Positions 36,245-46,023 of a stretch of 64,000 nucleotides of DNA are shown piece by piece. The stretch spans positions 6,138,001-6,202,000 of the forward strand of contig NZ_CP109907.1 of assembly GCF_033097525.1 (NCBI RefSeq), written 5' to 3'. The stretch is from Sphingobacterium sp. UGAL515B_05 (lineage in GTDB: Bacteria > Bacteroidota > Bacteroidia > Sphingobacteriales > Sphingobacteriaceae). Numbering within the stretch: the first letter of the stretch is position 1; each line of letters begins with the position of its first letter. The translations under genes and the position numbers were made by a program. The notes below the pieces were generated by a model. It was not told where the DNA came from. It did no database searches and saw nothing but the letters and a program-made list of their open reading frames with translations.

Positions 36245-36246
36245 TG

Positions 36247-36939
36247 TTATTCACTATTTTTTGAACATAACAGCATTAACTTAGACATCTCAACAAATTT
36301 TTGAATATCGACCTGGTTTCCCATACTAAACTGAGAATATTTATTTTTCTCAATAAAAGTCTCCAGCCATTCCGATTTGATATAGATCGGAAGTGTCTCA
36401 GAATAGAGGTATATAATTGGATCTCCAAGTTCAAAAGATTCGATTTCTAATTTCCGGAGCGTATTGACGACTTTTCGATCACATTCAGCGATGACTAATC
36501 CACTCCCAAGACTGTAGGGTCCATAAAATGCGTCAAAAAGCATTTTTTTCAGAATATTGATCCGATTACCAATTATCTTTCCTGAAATCACAAAACGCCC
36601 AATGTGCCAAAAGTTCTTTATATGCGGAATTAACAAGCTTTCTGTTTCAATATCAAATAATTTCTGAATCGGCAAACTTGTTTCCTTATCCCAAAATGTA
36701 ATTCTAATAGAGGCCTGAATACCACCATCAAGCTTACTTCGAAGGACATAATAAATGGAACGATCAAAAAAAATCTGATCCTCTCCTATTAATGACTCGA
36801 AATCAAACTTATACTCCTCTTCGGAATAGCTATCCAGTTTGTAGTGCTCTTGAGTCGTTACTAAATAAAAATGAATAAGTTCAGGAAGTTCGTTTTTATT
36901 AAGCTTGGTAAAATAATAGTTTTCAGGCGTCCAGTTCAT
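36247..36939 (-). CDS. LuxI/GNAT-fold N-acyltransferase-like protein
   Basis: 230 residues. The order 'SIYYVLRSKLDGGIQASIRITF' then 'IQKLFDIETESLLIPHIKNF' then 'WHIGRFVISG' (111-120) follows the acyl-homoserine-lactone synthase fold: strand, conserved Arg (R79), and the W-x-x-x-R-F strand (R115). The Glu that precedes this Arg in LuxI/EsaI is His112 here, so classical AHL synthesis is not assured. Related folds include FeeM-type N-acyl amino acid synthases and exosortase-associated acyltransferases. Function is inferred: joins an acyl group to an amine. Confidence 0.65.
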   Translation of the reverse strand: MNWTPENYYFTKLNKNELPELIHFYLVTTQEHYKLDSYSEEEYKFDFESLIGEDQIFFDRSIYYVLRSKLDGGIQASIRITFWDKETSLPIQKLFDIETESLLIPHIKNFWHIGRFVISGKIIGNRINILKKMLFDAFYGPYSLGSGLVIAECDRKVVNTLRKLEIESFELGDPIIYLYSETLPIYIKSEWLETFIEKNKYSQFSMGNQVDIQKFVEMSKLMLLCSKNSE

Positions 36940-37056
36940 GCAAATGTTATTCGATATGCAATTATAAAAATAAAGACTTTTCGTTTAAATTCCCACAGTA
37001 ACAAATTTACTACATAAAAGTGTAATGGAAGGAATGTTTTTTCAGTTATATTTTGT

Positions 37057-37821
37057 TCAACTCATCATGGACAAATAATAGGAATCTGGAAAGAATTTCA
37101 CTGGTTTTGTTGTTGCCAAATTAAACACAATATGACTTACCATCCCAGATAAGAGGTATAACCCCAAAGATAACTGTGGTGGTGGAGACGTTAACGCTAT
37201 TTTACCATATTCTACCAAAAACTCCTCAAGCCATTTCGTTTCTATACCCTTTGTTTTTAAACTGTCCACAATAAATTTACCGACATTTAATTCGAAGGTC
37301 TCGTGGGCTTTTTCCAATGAATGCAGATTGAGCCCCTCGGGCGGGAGGACCGTTAAAAACCCAGCCCAACCCAAATTATAGGGATGTACTACGGGTATAT
37401 TTTTTTTTGCCATATATTGATCAAAAACAAAGGGAATATCGGAAGAAAAATCCAAAGCATTAATAGCAACCTTATGGTCGATACCAATACCGTATAGATT
37501 ATCTTTGTTAATAAATTCCGGAAATACCGTTATTTTGGCTTCTGGATTAATTGTCCGTAAGCGATCCTGCAAAGCAAATACTTTCTTTACACCGATATCT
37601 TTACTGGTATAATTTTGTCTATTTAAATTTGATAATTCGACAATATCCCCATCAGCAATTGTCAAATTTTCGAATCCCATGCGCAACAGGCATTCGGCAA
37701 TGTAACTTCCTATTCCACATCCTCCTATCAACACGGGGAAATCCTTGATACGTTGTTGTTCTTCTTCTGTAATATGTATGTTATTCCGAATATACCTCAA
37801 ATCCATGTAATAATATTTCAA
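37057..37821 (-). CDS. ThiF/MoeB/HesA-type (E1-like) adenylyltransferase
   Basis: 254 residues. ATP site 'IGGCGIGSYIAECLLRMG' (glycines at 33-38), acidic 'IADGDIVELSNLNRQN' with Arg68 in the NRQ motif, Lys80 and Asp124 in 'NALD', all in MoeB-like order. No CxxC zinc clusters are seen, unlike MoeB/ThiF, and no obvious thioester Cys. Such enzymes adenylate a C-terminal carboxylate of a small protein or peptide. No ubiquitin-like partner is nearby. It is 117 bases upstream of the acyltransferase on the same strand. Confidence 0.85.
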   Translation of the reverse strand: MKYYYMDLRYIRNNIHITEEEQQRIKDFPVLIGGCGIGSYIAECLLRMGFENLTIADGDIVELSNLNRQNYTSKDIGVKKVFALQDRLRTINPEAKITVFPEFINKDNLYGIGIDHKVAINALDFSSDIPFVFDQYMAKKNIPVVHPYNLGWAGFLTVLPPEGLNLHSLEKAHETFELNVGKFIVDSLKTKGIETKWLEEFLVEYGKIALTSPPPQLSLGLYLLSGMVSHIVFNLATTKPVKFFPDSYYLSMMS

Positions 37822-38079
37822 TAATTTTGTATCACATAAAGATAGAATTATAATTTATATTATTATTAAAGAAATTGCTAAGCATTTTTTCACATTCACC
37901 TCGGGTCAATTAACCATGATTTTCCTTATTTTCAAATATAAGTTACCGCGCATGAAAAGTAAATTATTCAAAATAAACATTACAACTAGTAAAGAATCTA
38001 AAATCCACGATATTAGTCAGCTATCGCTTGTTTTTATTTTCGTTCAAAATGAATACCTTTAATGAAATTAACTTGTAAA

Positions 38080-38430
38080 ATGGATAATACAAGAATATAT
38101 CGTATGTCATTTGCTGGTGTGTACCCGCTTTATATACAAAAGGCTGAAAGAAAAGGACGTACAAAAGAAGAGGTCGACGCAATTATTTTTTGGCTAACTG
38201 GCTATAATCCGGTATCCTTACAACAAACAATTGACGATAAAATTGACTTTGAACATTTCTTTAAACAAGCACCTTGCTTAAACCCGAATGTTTCCAAGAT
38301 CACAGGCGTAATCTGTGGTTATCGCATTGAGGATATTGAAGATCCGCTGGTTCAGAAAGTTCGTTATCTCGATAAATTAATTGATGAACTGGCCAAAGGT
38401 AGATCCATGGAAAAAATTTTAAGAAAGTAA
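38080..38430 (+). CDS. DUF2200 family protein
   Basis: 116 residues from ATG at 38080, giving the usual DUF2200 start ('RIYRMSFAGVYPLYIQKAER'); ATG at 38062 adds six residues. The motifs 'KGRTKEEVDAIIFWLTGY' and 'DFEHFFKQAPCLNPNVSKITGVICGYRIEDIEDP' are diagnostic. Widely distributed small protein without known function. Convergent with the propeller gene. Confidence 0.9.
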   Translation: MDNTRIYRMSFAGVYPLYIQKAERKGRTKEEVDAIIFWLTGYNPVSLQQTIDDKIDFEHFFKQAPCLNPNVSKITGVICGYRIEDIEDPLVQKVRYLDKLIDELAKGRSMEKILRK

Positions 38431-38463
38431 GCCCTGCTACGATTTGTAAATAGCGCGTACTTG

Positions 38464-39723
38464 CTATTCCAACGCATAGATGGCTCCATCAGCGGAACCA
38501 AAATAAAGCCTATTATCTTCGATCCATAGCGTTGAAAAAACACTTCCCATCTGTAAATAATCTGCAAACAATCGCGTAATATCGTTTTTGTATTTTTGCT
38601 GCAGATCGGCATGGAGCATATTTTCACCATTGAGAAACAATTGTCTGTTCTTTTTACTCGACTCCGTTTGGAATATTGGTACAACTTCTCCTTTTTTTAT
38701 ATTCAATCTATAAATTACACCATCCAGTGTCCCAAAAAAAGCCGCATCGCCAGCAATTGTGGCACTACTAAATGTGTTTAAAGGCACCTTGGGTTCGGCT
38801 ATTTTCATTCCGTCAATTCTATTTAAAACAAGTATACTATAGGAATCCGACATGGTTACAACAAGCTTATCGTCAAAAATACTAGGAACACTTGTCCAGC
38901 TTCCCGGTTGATGATATACCCAAAATCCACTTCCATTCGTGGTATTTAGCGCATATACATTAAAGTCACGCGCACCAAAATAGACTGTACTATCAGCAAC
39001 AACTGCGTTGAATTGGATCTCACCTTTGGGAAAATAACGTTCGCCAATTGTTTTAAACCTCCAATCTAAGGTGCCATCTTTTTTCAAACAATAGAAATAA
39101 CCATCAAAACTACCAATAAAAACATGCTCTCGTGTCAACGTTGGGGCTGCATGCACAATTCCTCCGGTCAGGAATTTCCAAACAAGTTTCCCCGATTTAG
39201 CACCTACAGCGTAAATATGATGATCTCCAGACCCAAAATACACTACGCCATCGACCACTGCGGGAGATGAAAGAAAATAATCCCATACATCATAGCTCTT
39301 CTCACCATTGGTTGAAAACTGCCATAATTTTCGTCCAGTTTGAGCATCCAGGGCATACAAGTAGCCATCTGCGCTTAAAAAATACACTATTCCAGCATCT
39401 ACAGCAACAGTTGACCGAATTTCACCAGCAGTTTTATACGTCCAAAGTACATCTCCGCTAGTTTTGTTCAACGCATATAAATTACTGTCACAAGAACCCA
39501 CAAAGACGACATCACCCCAAATAATGGGTGAAGAAAACAATTTTCCTTTTGTTTGGAATTTCCATTTCAATGATGGCTTTAAACCGACATTGGAGGAAGC
39601 TGCATAATTTTGACGATCTAGGCTTCTAGCGAGAGCCAGATGCTGCCCTCTTAATTGATAAAAACATCCCACCGCAATAAATAGGATAATAATGGGGCGC
39701 CAATCATATTTTAGTCTAAACAT
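38464..39723 (-). CDS. Secreted PQQ-repeat beta-propeller protein
   Basis: 419 residues. Signal sequence/anchor at 12-28, then at least seven blades of the type 'V..G..D..LYALN..TG..LW.Y.T', e.g. 'VFVGSCDSNLYALNKTSGDVLW', 'VYFLSADGYLYALDAQTGRKLW' and 'VYFGSGDHHIYAVGAKSGKLVW'. This matches PQQ_2/BamB-like propellers. The catalytic residues of quinoprotein dehydrogenases are not evident, so a binding or scaffold role is more likely. Confidence 0.87.
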   Translation of the reverse strand: MFRLKYDWRPIIILFIAVGCFYQLRGQHLALARSLDRQNYAASSNVGLKPSLKWKFQTKGKLFSSPIIWGDVVFVGSCDSNLYALNKTSGDVLWTYKTAGEIRSTVAVDAGIVYFLSADGYLYALDAQTGRKLWQFSTNGEKSYDVWDYFLSSPAVVDGVVYFGSGDHHIYAVGAKSGKLVWKFLTGGIVHAAPTLTREHVFIGSFDGYFYCLKKDGTLDWRFKTIGERYFPKGEIQFNAVVADSTVYFGARDFNVYALNTTNGSGFWVYHQPGSWTSVPSIFDDKLVVTMSDSYSILVLNRIDGMKIAEPKVPLNTFSSATIAGDAAFFGTLDGVIYRLNIKKGEVVPIFQTESSKKNRQLFLNGENMLHADLQQKYKNDITRLFADYLQMGSVFSTLWIEDNRLYFGSADGAIYALE

Positions 39724-39818
39724 CGATGTTTTTTTAAGGTTATAGGTTATGCTGTCGCGCTCAAAAAATAGCTGAGCTATCGACTATTATCTCTCGGTCG
39801 CTAAGTGTCCTTATCATA

Positions 39819-41027
39819 TTATGGATAGATAAGGTATTTTTCCCTAACCTTTCTATAACTCTTTAATCTCGGTTCCCAGCTTTTTCGGATTTCTTCTTCC
39901 GAAACACCAGCTTCGATTTGCTTGCGAAATAAACCTACGCCCACGAGCCTTTCGATACTGCCAATCTGTTTCGAAAATGATTGATCAAAAAACTTGTCTT
40001 TTTCCGGAGAGTTCTGATAAAGTGCTATCATCCAGGATAAGTTTATTTTTTTATTATCTACAAGCTGCTTTAGATCATATTTACGCAGGTCTATTCCATA
40101 GCATTCTTCATTCATAAACAGTGGCGATTCACTCATCCCTTTTTTACTGACGGGGACAAATGAGAAATCATATATACCCTTATAGATTGGACTACCGATC
40201 ACAACAAAGGGATAATCGGTGCCTCTGCCATGATTCACTTTCACACCTTCAAAGAGGCAGGTACTCGGATATAATAGTATGCTTTGTTCCGTATTTAAAT
40301 TGGGTGAGGGATTGACTGGTAATTTATAAAGCATACTGTGGTCATAATTTGCTACAGGAATAATCTTCAATTTACATTTCTTTTTGGTATTCATCCAACC
40401 TTCTCCATTGATCATCTGGGCAAATTCAGCTGTAGTCATCCCATGTGCAATAGGAACAGGAAATTGCCCAATACCCGACTTATATTTTTCCTCCAAAATA
40501 GGGCCATCAATTAGATAGGCATTGGGATTGGGCCTGTCTAAGATCAAGAGCTCCTTATCATTTTCAGCGCAGGCTTCCATAATATCCCGAAGTGTATTAA
40601 TATTGGTATAAAATCTCACCCCCATATCCTGCACATCATAAATAAACAGATCGATATCTTTTAACTCCTCCGCTGTCGGCTTTTTCTTATTACCATATAG
40701 AGAGACAATAGGAATTTTAGTTCTTGGATCGATTTCGTCGCCCACTTCAGTGCCGTTACTTGCATTGCCTCGAAATCCGTGCTCAGGTCCAAAGATCCTC
40801 ACAATCTGAACTCCTCTTGCCAGCAGACTGTCAACAAGGTGACTTCCCTTAATAACCGTAGATGGATTGCCCAATATACCAATGCGCTTATTCAATAAAT
40901 AAGGTACATAACGCTCGGTCTGTTCGGCTCCTGTCCGTATACGATCATTACAATAATCCAAAAAGGTCTGCGCTTTCACATCGTTGAACAGGAATAGCGT
41001 TAATATAAAAATGAGCACTGGTTTCAT
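39819..41027 (-). CDS. namZ: Exo-beta-N-acetylmuramidase NamZ-like (DUF1343)
   Basis: 402 residues from ATG at 41027, which begins a signal peptide (MKPVLIFILTLFLFNDVKAQ); an upstream ATG at 41078 adds 17 residues. Family landmarks: 'KRIGILGNPSTVIKGSHLVD', 'IFGPEHGFRGNASNGTEVGD', 'DLFIYDVQDMGVRFYTNINTL', 'LDRPNPNAYLIDGPIL' and 'CLFEGVKVNHGRGTDYPFVVIGSP'. NamZ (GH171) of Bacteroidota and Bacillus removes terminal MurNAc from peptidoglycan fragments, so this is probably cell-wall recycling in the periplasm. Confidence 0.9.
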   Translation of the reverse strand: MKPVLIFILTLFLFNDVKAQTFLDYCNDRIRTGAEQTERYVPYLLNKRIGILGNPSTVIKGSHLVDSLLARGVQIVRIFGPEHGFRGNASNGTEVGDEIDPRTKIPIVSLYGNKKKPTAEELKDIDLFIYDVQDMGVRFYTNINTLRDIMEACAENDKELLILDRPNPNAYLIDGPILEEKYKSGIGQFPVPIAHGMTTAEFAQMINGEGWMNTKKKCKLKIIPVANYDHSMLYKLPVNPSPNLNTEQSILLYPSTCLFEGVKVNHGRGTDYPFVVIGSPIYKGIYDFSFVPVSKKGMSESPLFMNEECYGIDLRKYDLKQLVDNKKINLSWMIALYQNSPEKDKFFDQSFSKQIGSIERLVGVGLFRKQIEAGVSEEEIRKSWEPRLKSYRKVREKYLIYP

Positions 41028-41251
41028 ATTCGTTCGGTTTATATTTAAAAAATACCCACTGAGCATCAGGCTATTCACACGATAACAAAAAACTAAACTA
41101 AGGATAAAGCTTTATTTTCACAAATCGTTTGTTAAAATTGACAAACAAGTTTTATCACACTACCTTTGGAATATTATTGAGCATGATTTCCAAATGAACA
41201 ATGGATGGCATGAGGAAGCTTTAGCGTGCTAAATTTTTATAATTATTAATC

Positions 41252-42118
41252 ATGGAAAAGCAGGTAAATGCAGGTGAATTTGTAGATCGTTTTATGACAG
41301 GTAGTCTGGAGCATCTGCGTTATCAACAATCCCCGATCAAGATCTTCCAGCTCAGTGAAATCGCACCCTACATTAAATTTCCGACCCCACCTATTTTCTT
41401 AGGCTATAATCTTCTTGTTCACATCACGGAAGGTTATTTTAAACATCAGATTGGTGCCAAGGAATATGTTGTAACAGCTCCGGCAATTCTTATCAGCAAC
41501 TACGGCAATATCTCAACAATAAAGTCGGTCGATAAATCCGCGAAAGGACATTGCGTTTTGATCAACGACAATGCGATGACTTCCATCTTCAGGGAACAGG
41601 AGATTTTGAATATTTTTAATATCTCGCCCTTACTAAACTTAACTGCGCGAGACAGCGGCGATCTTCAAGAACTTTTCAGATTACTTTATGATGAATTGCT
41701 TTCCGAATCACCTTATAAAGAACTATTTGAAAATTTATTAAAATCTGCAATTCTAAAAATTATCAAGCTATCTTCATCCAACCTTGCGCTCAATCGGAGA
41801 CAGGAAATTGCAATGATGTTCAAACAGCTTGTGCACAAAAACTTCAAAAAGCAAAAAAATATTTCATTCTACGCGGATAAACTCGCGGTATCTACAAACT
41901 ACCTTAATCGGTGCGTATTTTCTGTATTCAAGAAATCGTCGAAGGAACTCATTCTTGAAGTACTGATTATGCACAGTCAATTTCTATTGTTTGAATCCAC
42001 TAAAAGCATTGCAGACATTTGTTATGAATTGGATTTTTCCGATCCTTCTTACTTCTCACGGCTTTTCAAAAAAATAGTTGGTGTTTCTCCTACTTCTTAT
42101 CGAAACAGAGCAACTTAG
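41252..42118 (+). CDS. AraC-family transcriptional regulator
   Basis: 288 residues. N-terminal cupin-like sensory region ('GYNLLVHITEGYFKHQIGAKEYVVTAPAILI'), C-terminal double helix-turn-helix ('FYADKLAVSTNYLNRCVFSVFKKSSKELI', 'SIADICYELDFSDPSYFSRLFKKIVGVSPTSYR'). Located upstream of the acyl-CoA dehydrogenase gene and divergent from namZ; either could be a target. Confidence 0.9.
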   Translation: MEKQVNAGEFVDRFMTGSLEHLRYQQSPIKIFQLSEIAPYIKFPTPPIFLGYNLLVHITEGYFKHQIGAKEYVVTAPAILISNYGNISTIKSVDKSAKGHCVLINDNAMTSIFREQEILNIFNISPLLNLTARDSGDLQELFRLLYDELLSESPYKELFENLLKSAILKIIKLSSSNLALNRRQEIAMMFKQLVHKNFKKQKNISFYADKLAVSTNYLNRCVFSVFKKSSKELILEVLIMHSQFLLFESTKSIADICYELDFSDPSYFSRLFKKIVGVSPTSYRNRAT

Positions 42119-42293
42119 ATTTTCAATATGCACGATTTGTCCTATCTTTTATGCTGAAGTACACAAGAGAATCAAATTGATTGGAGTTATTTTTGTGTAA
42201 GTGATTGAAGCAAAAGAGAATTTTTTGGTCAACGGGCAGTTCTTCTTCATGTTTCGATTTACATTGTTCCATCATTTAATCACATATTTAAAG

Positions 42294-43814
42294 ATGCTTA
42301 AGGTTTCAGAACACAACAATATAACCCAAGATTTCGATTTGTTTATTGCGGATTTTAAAACTAGGCTATCAAGCTTATTTAATAAAGAGTATGATTACAA
42401 CTCGCTCAGTTTAACGCGTGGGCTACCGCCTGAGTTTTTAGCTGAGATCATGAAAATGCAGCCCTTGTCGGTTGCTATCCCAGAACACCACGGTGGTCGG
42501 GGCCTTCATGTGAAAGAATGCTTGGGTGTACTGGCGGCAGCTTCTTATGAATCACTATCTTTATCGCTCATTTTCGGGATTAATATTGCGCTATTTTTGG
42601 AGCCCTTTGCCAAATACGGCGATACCTTACTTCAAGAGAAGATATTCCATCAATTTTTGGAAAACCAGGCAATGGGAGGATTAATGATTACCGAACAGGC
42701 TTACGGCAGTGACGCCCTCAATATGCGAACATCTTACGAACAAAAGGACGATAAGTACTATATAAAAGGTGAAAAACACTGGCAAGGTCTCACTGGAGCT
42801 GCTGACTTTTGGCTCGTGACAGCACGCAAGAAAAATGAAAACGGAGAACTGGTGCGGGATATAGATTTCTTTGTCACAGAGAACGCCGTCGAAGAACAAA
42901 AGATTACTGTTACAAAGAAATACAATAGCCTTGGTCTTTATGCAATTCCTTATGGAGTGAACGACATCGACATCAATGTTCCCATGGATCACAAATTAAA
43001 TCCGGAAAGTACAGGAATTAAATTGATGTTAGACACCCTCCACCGCAGCAGATTACAATTCCCTGGAATGGGCATGGGTTTCATAAAACGGATGTTGGAT
43101 GAGGCCATGACACATTGTTCCGAACGCCGTGTAGCGGGTATTAGTTTAAATGAATTAGACGCTGTTAAATTTCAGTTGTCGCGCATACAGGCTGCATTTA
43201 CCTTATGCTCTGCAATGTGTTCATACAGTGTCTCGATCAGCTCTATCCATAATGACCTTTCGGCCTATGGTGTAGATGCCAATAGTGTGAAAGCATTTGT
43301 GACAGACTTAATGCATGAAGCCGCGCAAACATGTGTGCAATTATCCGGTGCAAATGGCTATAGGTTAGACCATGTTGCCGGTCGTGGCCTCGTAGACAGT
43401 AGACCTTTTCAAATCTTTGAGGGATCAAATGAAATGCTTTATTCTCAAGTTGCTGAAGCGATCGGTAAACTTATGCGCAAAACCAAAGAAAGTAACTTGT
43501 TGTCTTTCTTAAAAAAATATAGCTCAACTGAATTTGCAGCACCATTTTTCTCATCAATCTTGAGTTTTGACTTTCCGCTACAGCCCAAACAACGTGAACT
43601 GGTTACACTTGGAAAGATAATCGCCCGCGTCATCTGTTTTCAGTATGTTTTACAAATTAACAACGCCGGGTTCAATGATAAGATGACAGAAATAACACGT
43701 CAACATGTGAGCATGGATATTTATATGTTGGTAGGCCAGTTATCAAATAACAATAATGCCGAACCACTTATGAACTACGACGAAAACACAGATTGGATGA
43801 AGTTCACTTCTTAA
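42294..43814 (+). CDS. Acyl-CoA dehydrogenase family flavoprotein
   Basis: 506 residues from ATG at 42294; an upstream start at 42201 would add 31 residues with no homology pattern. 'MGGLMITEQAYGSDALNMRT' is the FAD/substrate loop, 'SRLQFPGMGMGFIKRMLDEAM' the C-domain helix, and 'FQIFEGSNEMLYSQVAEAIG' holds the Glu expected to be the catalytic base. It is about 120 residues longer than short-chain enzymes, due to a C-terminal extension. No other beta-oxidation genes are nearby, so substrate is unknown. Confidence 0.88.
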   Translation: MLKVSEHNNITQDFDLFIADFKTRLSSLFNKEYDYNSLSLTRGLPPEFLAEIMKMQPLSVAIPEHHGGRGLHVKECLGVLAAASYESLSLSLIFGINIALFLEPFAKYGDTLLQEKIFHQFLENQAMGGLMITEQAYGSDALNMRTSYEQKDDKYYIKGEKHWQGLTGAADFWLVTARKKNENGELVRDIDFFVTENAVEEQKITVTKKYNSLGLYAIPYGVNDIDINVPMDHKLNPESTGIKLMLDTLHRSRLQFPGMGMGFIKRMLDEAMTHCSERRVAGISLNELDAVKFQLSRIQAAFTLCSAMCSYSVSISSIHNDLSAYGVDANSVKAFVTDLMHEAAQTCVQLSGANGYRLDHVAGRGLVDSRPFQIFEGSNEMLYSQVAEAIGKLMRKTKESNLLSFLKKYSSTEFAAPFFSSILSFDFPLQPKQRELVTLGKIIARVICFQYVLQINNAGFNDKMTEITRQHVSMDIYMLVGQLSNNNNAEPLMNYDENTDWMKFTS

Positions 43815-43863
43815 TAAGGAGACATTACAGGAATCAATCTGGTCAGTAAGTTTCAATAAAAGC

Positions 43864-43893
43864 AAGAGGCTACTTCCTATGAAGTGGCCTCTT
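43864..43893. terminator. Bidirectional terminator between convergent genes
   Basis: AAGAGGCTACTTC (43864-43876) pairs with GAAGTGGCCTCTT (43881-43893) through one T-G wobble, loop CTAT. It separates the dehydrogenase and helicase genes. Confidence 0.75.
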
Positions 43894-43896
43894 CCA

Positions 43897-45810
43897 TTAT
43901 ATTGCTGAAATATCCCATTCCCACACACTATGATAGTGCCCTATCGACTCGGTATAGGCAATAAATTCTCGGTAAAACGGATGTGAACCTATTGTAGCAC
44001 TATCTCCAATAACAACCAATTTCTTCTTAGCCCTAGTCATTGCCACATTCATCCGGCGAACATCAGACAAAAAACCAATCTGCTGTTCAGCGTTACTTCT
44101 GGTCAAACTGATATAAATAACATCCTTCTCCTGCCCTTGAAAACTGTCTATTGTCTGTATTTTAATCAAGTCGTTAAAAGGTCGTAGCACTTCTTCCCCA
44201 TCCAATACCTCCTTCAATAAAGTGGCCTGCTTTCGATAGGGAGCAATCACCCCGACGCTCAGGCTTTCATCGAGGCTCAAAGACGCTGTCCAAGCTCCAA
44301 TATGGTCGTTCAGATGAGCTTTAATAAAATGAGCTTCTCCTAGATTAAAGATTGCGCCGTCGCTTTCGGTTTCTTCAAACCCCGCTCCCGCTGTATCGAT
44401 AAATAAGACCGGTTCGGTATCCACTGCTAAGCTCCACTGTGCCACTGTACTATCTGCTCTCAACAAACCATTATACAAGGCTGTGGACGGGTATTGCATA
44501 ATTTGTTCATTCATGCGATACTGTACATCTAACAAAGAAACCAATTGCGGATTATGATCTACCAATTTTTCGAATAATGTATGGCTCAGGCCATGGTGAG
44601 GTACATTACTGGATTTTACAGTAGGAGGCAATTGATTGTGGTCTCCCGCCAAAATAACTCGATGTGCCTTTAATATCGGGATCCAGCAAGCAGGCTCCAA
44701 TGCTTGTGCGGCCTCATCAATAATGACTGTTTCATAGCTGCGATTGCGAATAACCTCATGATTCGATCCAACCAAAGTTGCAGTAATTACCTGCGATTTA
44801 TCCAAAACATCTGCACTGATAAAATCTTGAATCTTATCGACATCTTTTCTGATTCGATGAGCTTCATCAAACAACGCTTTTCTTTGCTCCCGCTCAGCTT
44901 TTCCAAAATTACGTTTATATTTTTGAGCCATCTCTGTATACGTCCGCACTTGCTTTTGAAGTGTTTTAATATCCTTATTTGCAGGATGTCGATCAATCTT
45001 TGCATCGAGTGTCAATTCCTGGAGATGCTCCGAAACCTTCACAGGGTTTCCTATTCTTGTTACTGCAATTCCAGCAGCATCTAGACGTTCAGTTAACAAA
45101 TCAACGGCAGTATTGCTCGGTGCAACAACCAACACTTGCTTGTTGTATTGTTTTAGCAATGCCTTCACGGCCTGAACCAATGTTGTTGTTTTCCCTGTCC
45201 CCGGCGGCCCATGCAAAAGAGCTACAGTACTTGCTTCCAATAGCTGTTGGACCGCTTTATTTTGCCCCGTATTTAAGTTGGGATGCTCAAAGAATTCTGC
45301 AATAGATTCAGTTGGAATCAACTCTTCACCGATTAATCTTCTCACAAAACTACCTTGCTTTGCATCACGGCTCAATTCCTTTCCTTTCTCCAAGGCATTG
45401 AACATCTCCCGATAGGAATACTCATCAAATAACAAATCAACACCAAGCTTCCCTCTTCTGCTCCATTCTGGAAGTTCATCGACACGAAATGAAATTCGCA
45501 TCCCATCCCTATTGATCGAAGATATGATGCCCTCTATTCGATCTCGGTCGGGATCGTGATTTGAGAACAGACAAACTGGCATACCAAAGCGAAACTTATG
45601 TTCGACCTCATAATAATTTGTTCGATTTAAATTAACGGATAAATAGTCTCCTCTCCCAAGCTCCGTATCTGTTATCTGAATCGGAAACCAGGTGACACCT
45701 TGCATTCTTCGTTCATTCAAACTACTTTTCAACAACAAATTTTCATGTTGTAATCGATCAAATTGGTGCTCCTGACGTAATAAAGTAATAAGCTCGTCGA
45801 AATAATTCAT
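43897..45810 (-). CDS. UPF1/IGHMBP2-like superfamily 1 helicase
   Basis: 637 residues. N-terminal beta-barrel region (35-115), Walker A GPPGTGKT at 201-208, Walker B/motif II 'VIIDEAAQA', motif III 'ILAGDHNQLPPTV', motif V 'IQTIDSFQGQEKDVIYISLTRSN' and motif VI 'MNVAMTRAKKKLVVIGD'. This is the SF1B Upf1-like arrangement, 5'-3' on DNA or RNA. Bacterial members are poorly characterised. It is a single-gene unit here. Confidence 0.92.
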   Translation of the reverse strand: MNYFDELITLLRQEHQFDRLQHENLLLKSSLNERRMQGVTWFPIQITDTELGRGDYLSVNLNRTNYYEVEHKFRFGMPVCLFSNHDPDRDRIEGIISSINRDGMRISFRVDELPEWSRRGKLGVDLLFDEYSYREMFNALEKGKELSRDAKQGSFVRRLIGEELIPTESIAEFFEHPNLNTGQNKAVQQLLEASTVALLHGPPGTGKTTTLVQAVKALLKQYNKQVLVVAPSNTAVDLLTERLDAAGIAVTRIGNPVKVSEHLQELTLDAKIDRHPANKDIKTLQKQVRTYTEMAQKYKRNFGKAEREQRKALFDEAHRIRKDVDKIQDFISADVLDKSQVITATLVGSNHEVIRNRSYETVIIDEAAQALEPACWIPILKAHRVILAGDHNQLPPTVKSSNVPHHGLSHTLFEKLVDHNPQLVSLLDVQYRMNEQIMQYPSTALYNGLLRADSTVAQWSLAVDTEPVLFIDTAGAGFEETESDGAIFNLGEAHFIKAHLNDHIGAWTASLSLDESLSVGVIAPYRKQATLLKEVLDGEEVLRPFNDLIKIQTIDSFQGQEKDVIYISLTRSNAEQQIGFLSDVRRMNVAMTRAKKKLVVIGDSATIGSHPFYREFIAYTESIGHYHSVWEWDISAI

Positions 45811-46023
45811 CGTGTAATATACAAATTGCTCAGGCGCAAAATAACTGTTTTTTTACTTATTTGGACCATTTGGTTTTTAATTCATCTCATATGTAGTCAA
45901 ATTTTGTAAAGCAAATTGATATGTTCCAAAAGAAGCATTGGATCTAACCGTAAATTCATATTTTTTTACTATAATTGGAAAAGAGAGCGTTTTCCAATCG
46001 AAGCTCCATAAATCAACAATTAG

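Noticed and set aside
35483..36939. Classical LuxI/LuxR AHL quorum-sensing pair
   Set aside because: The regulator has a PAS-like rather than an AHL-binding N-terminus, and the synthase-like protein lacks the Glu of the catalytic strand. No lux-box-like palindrome is seen upstream.
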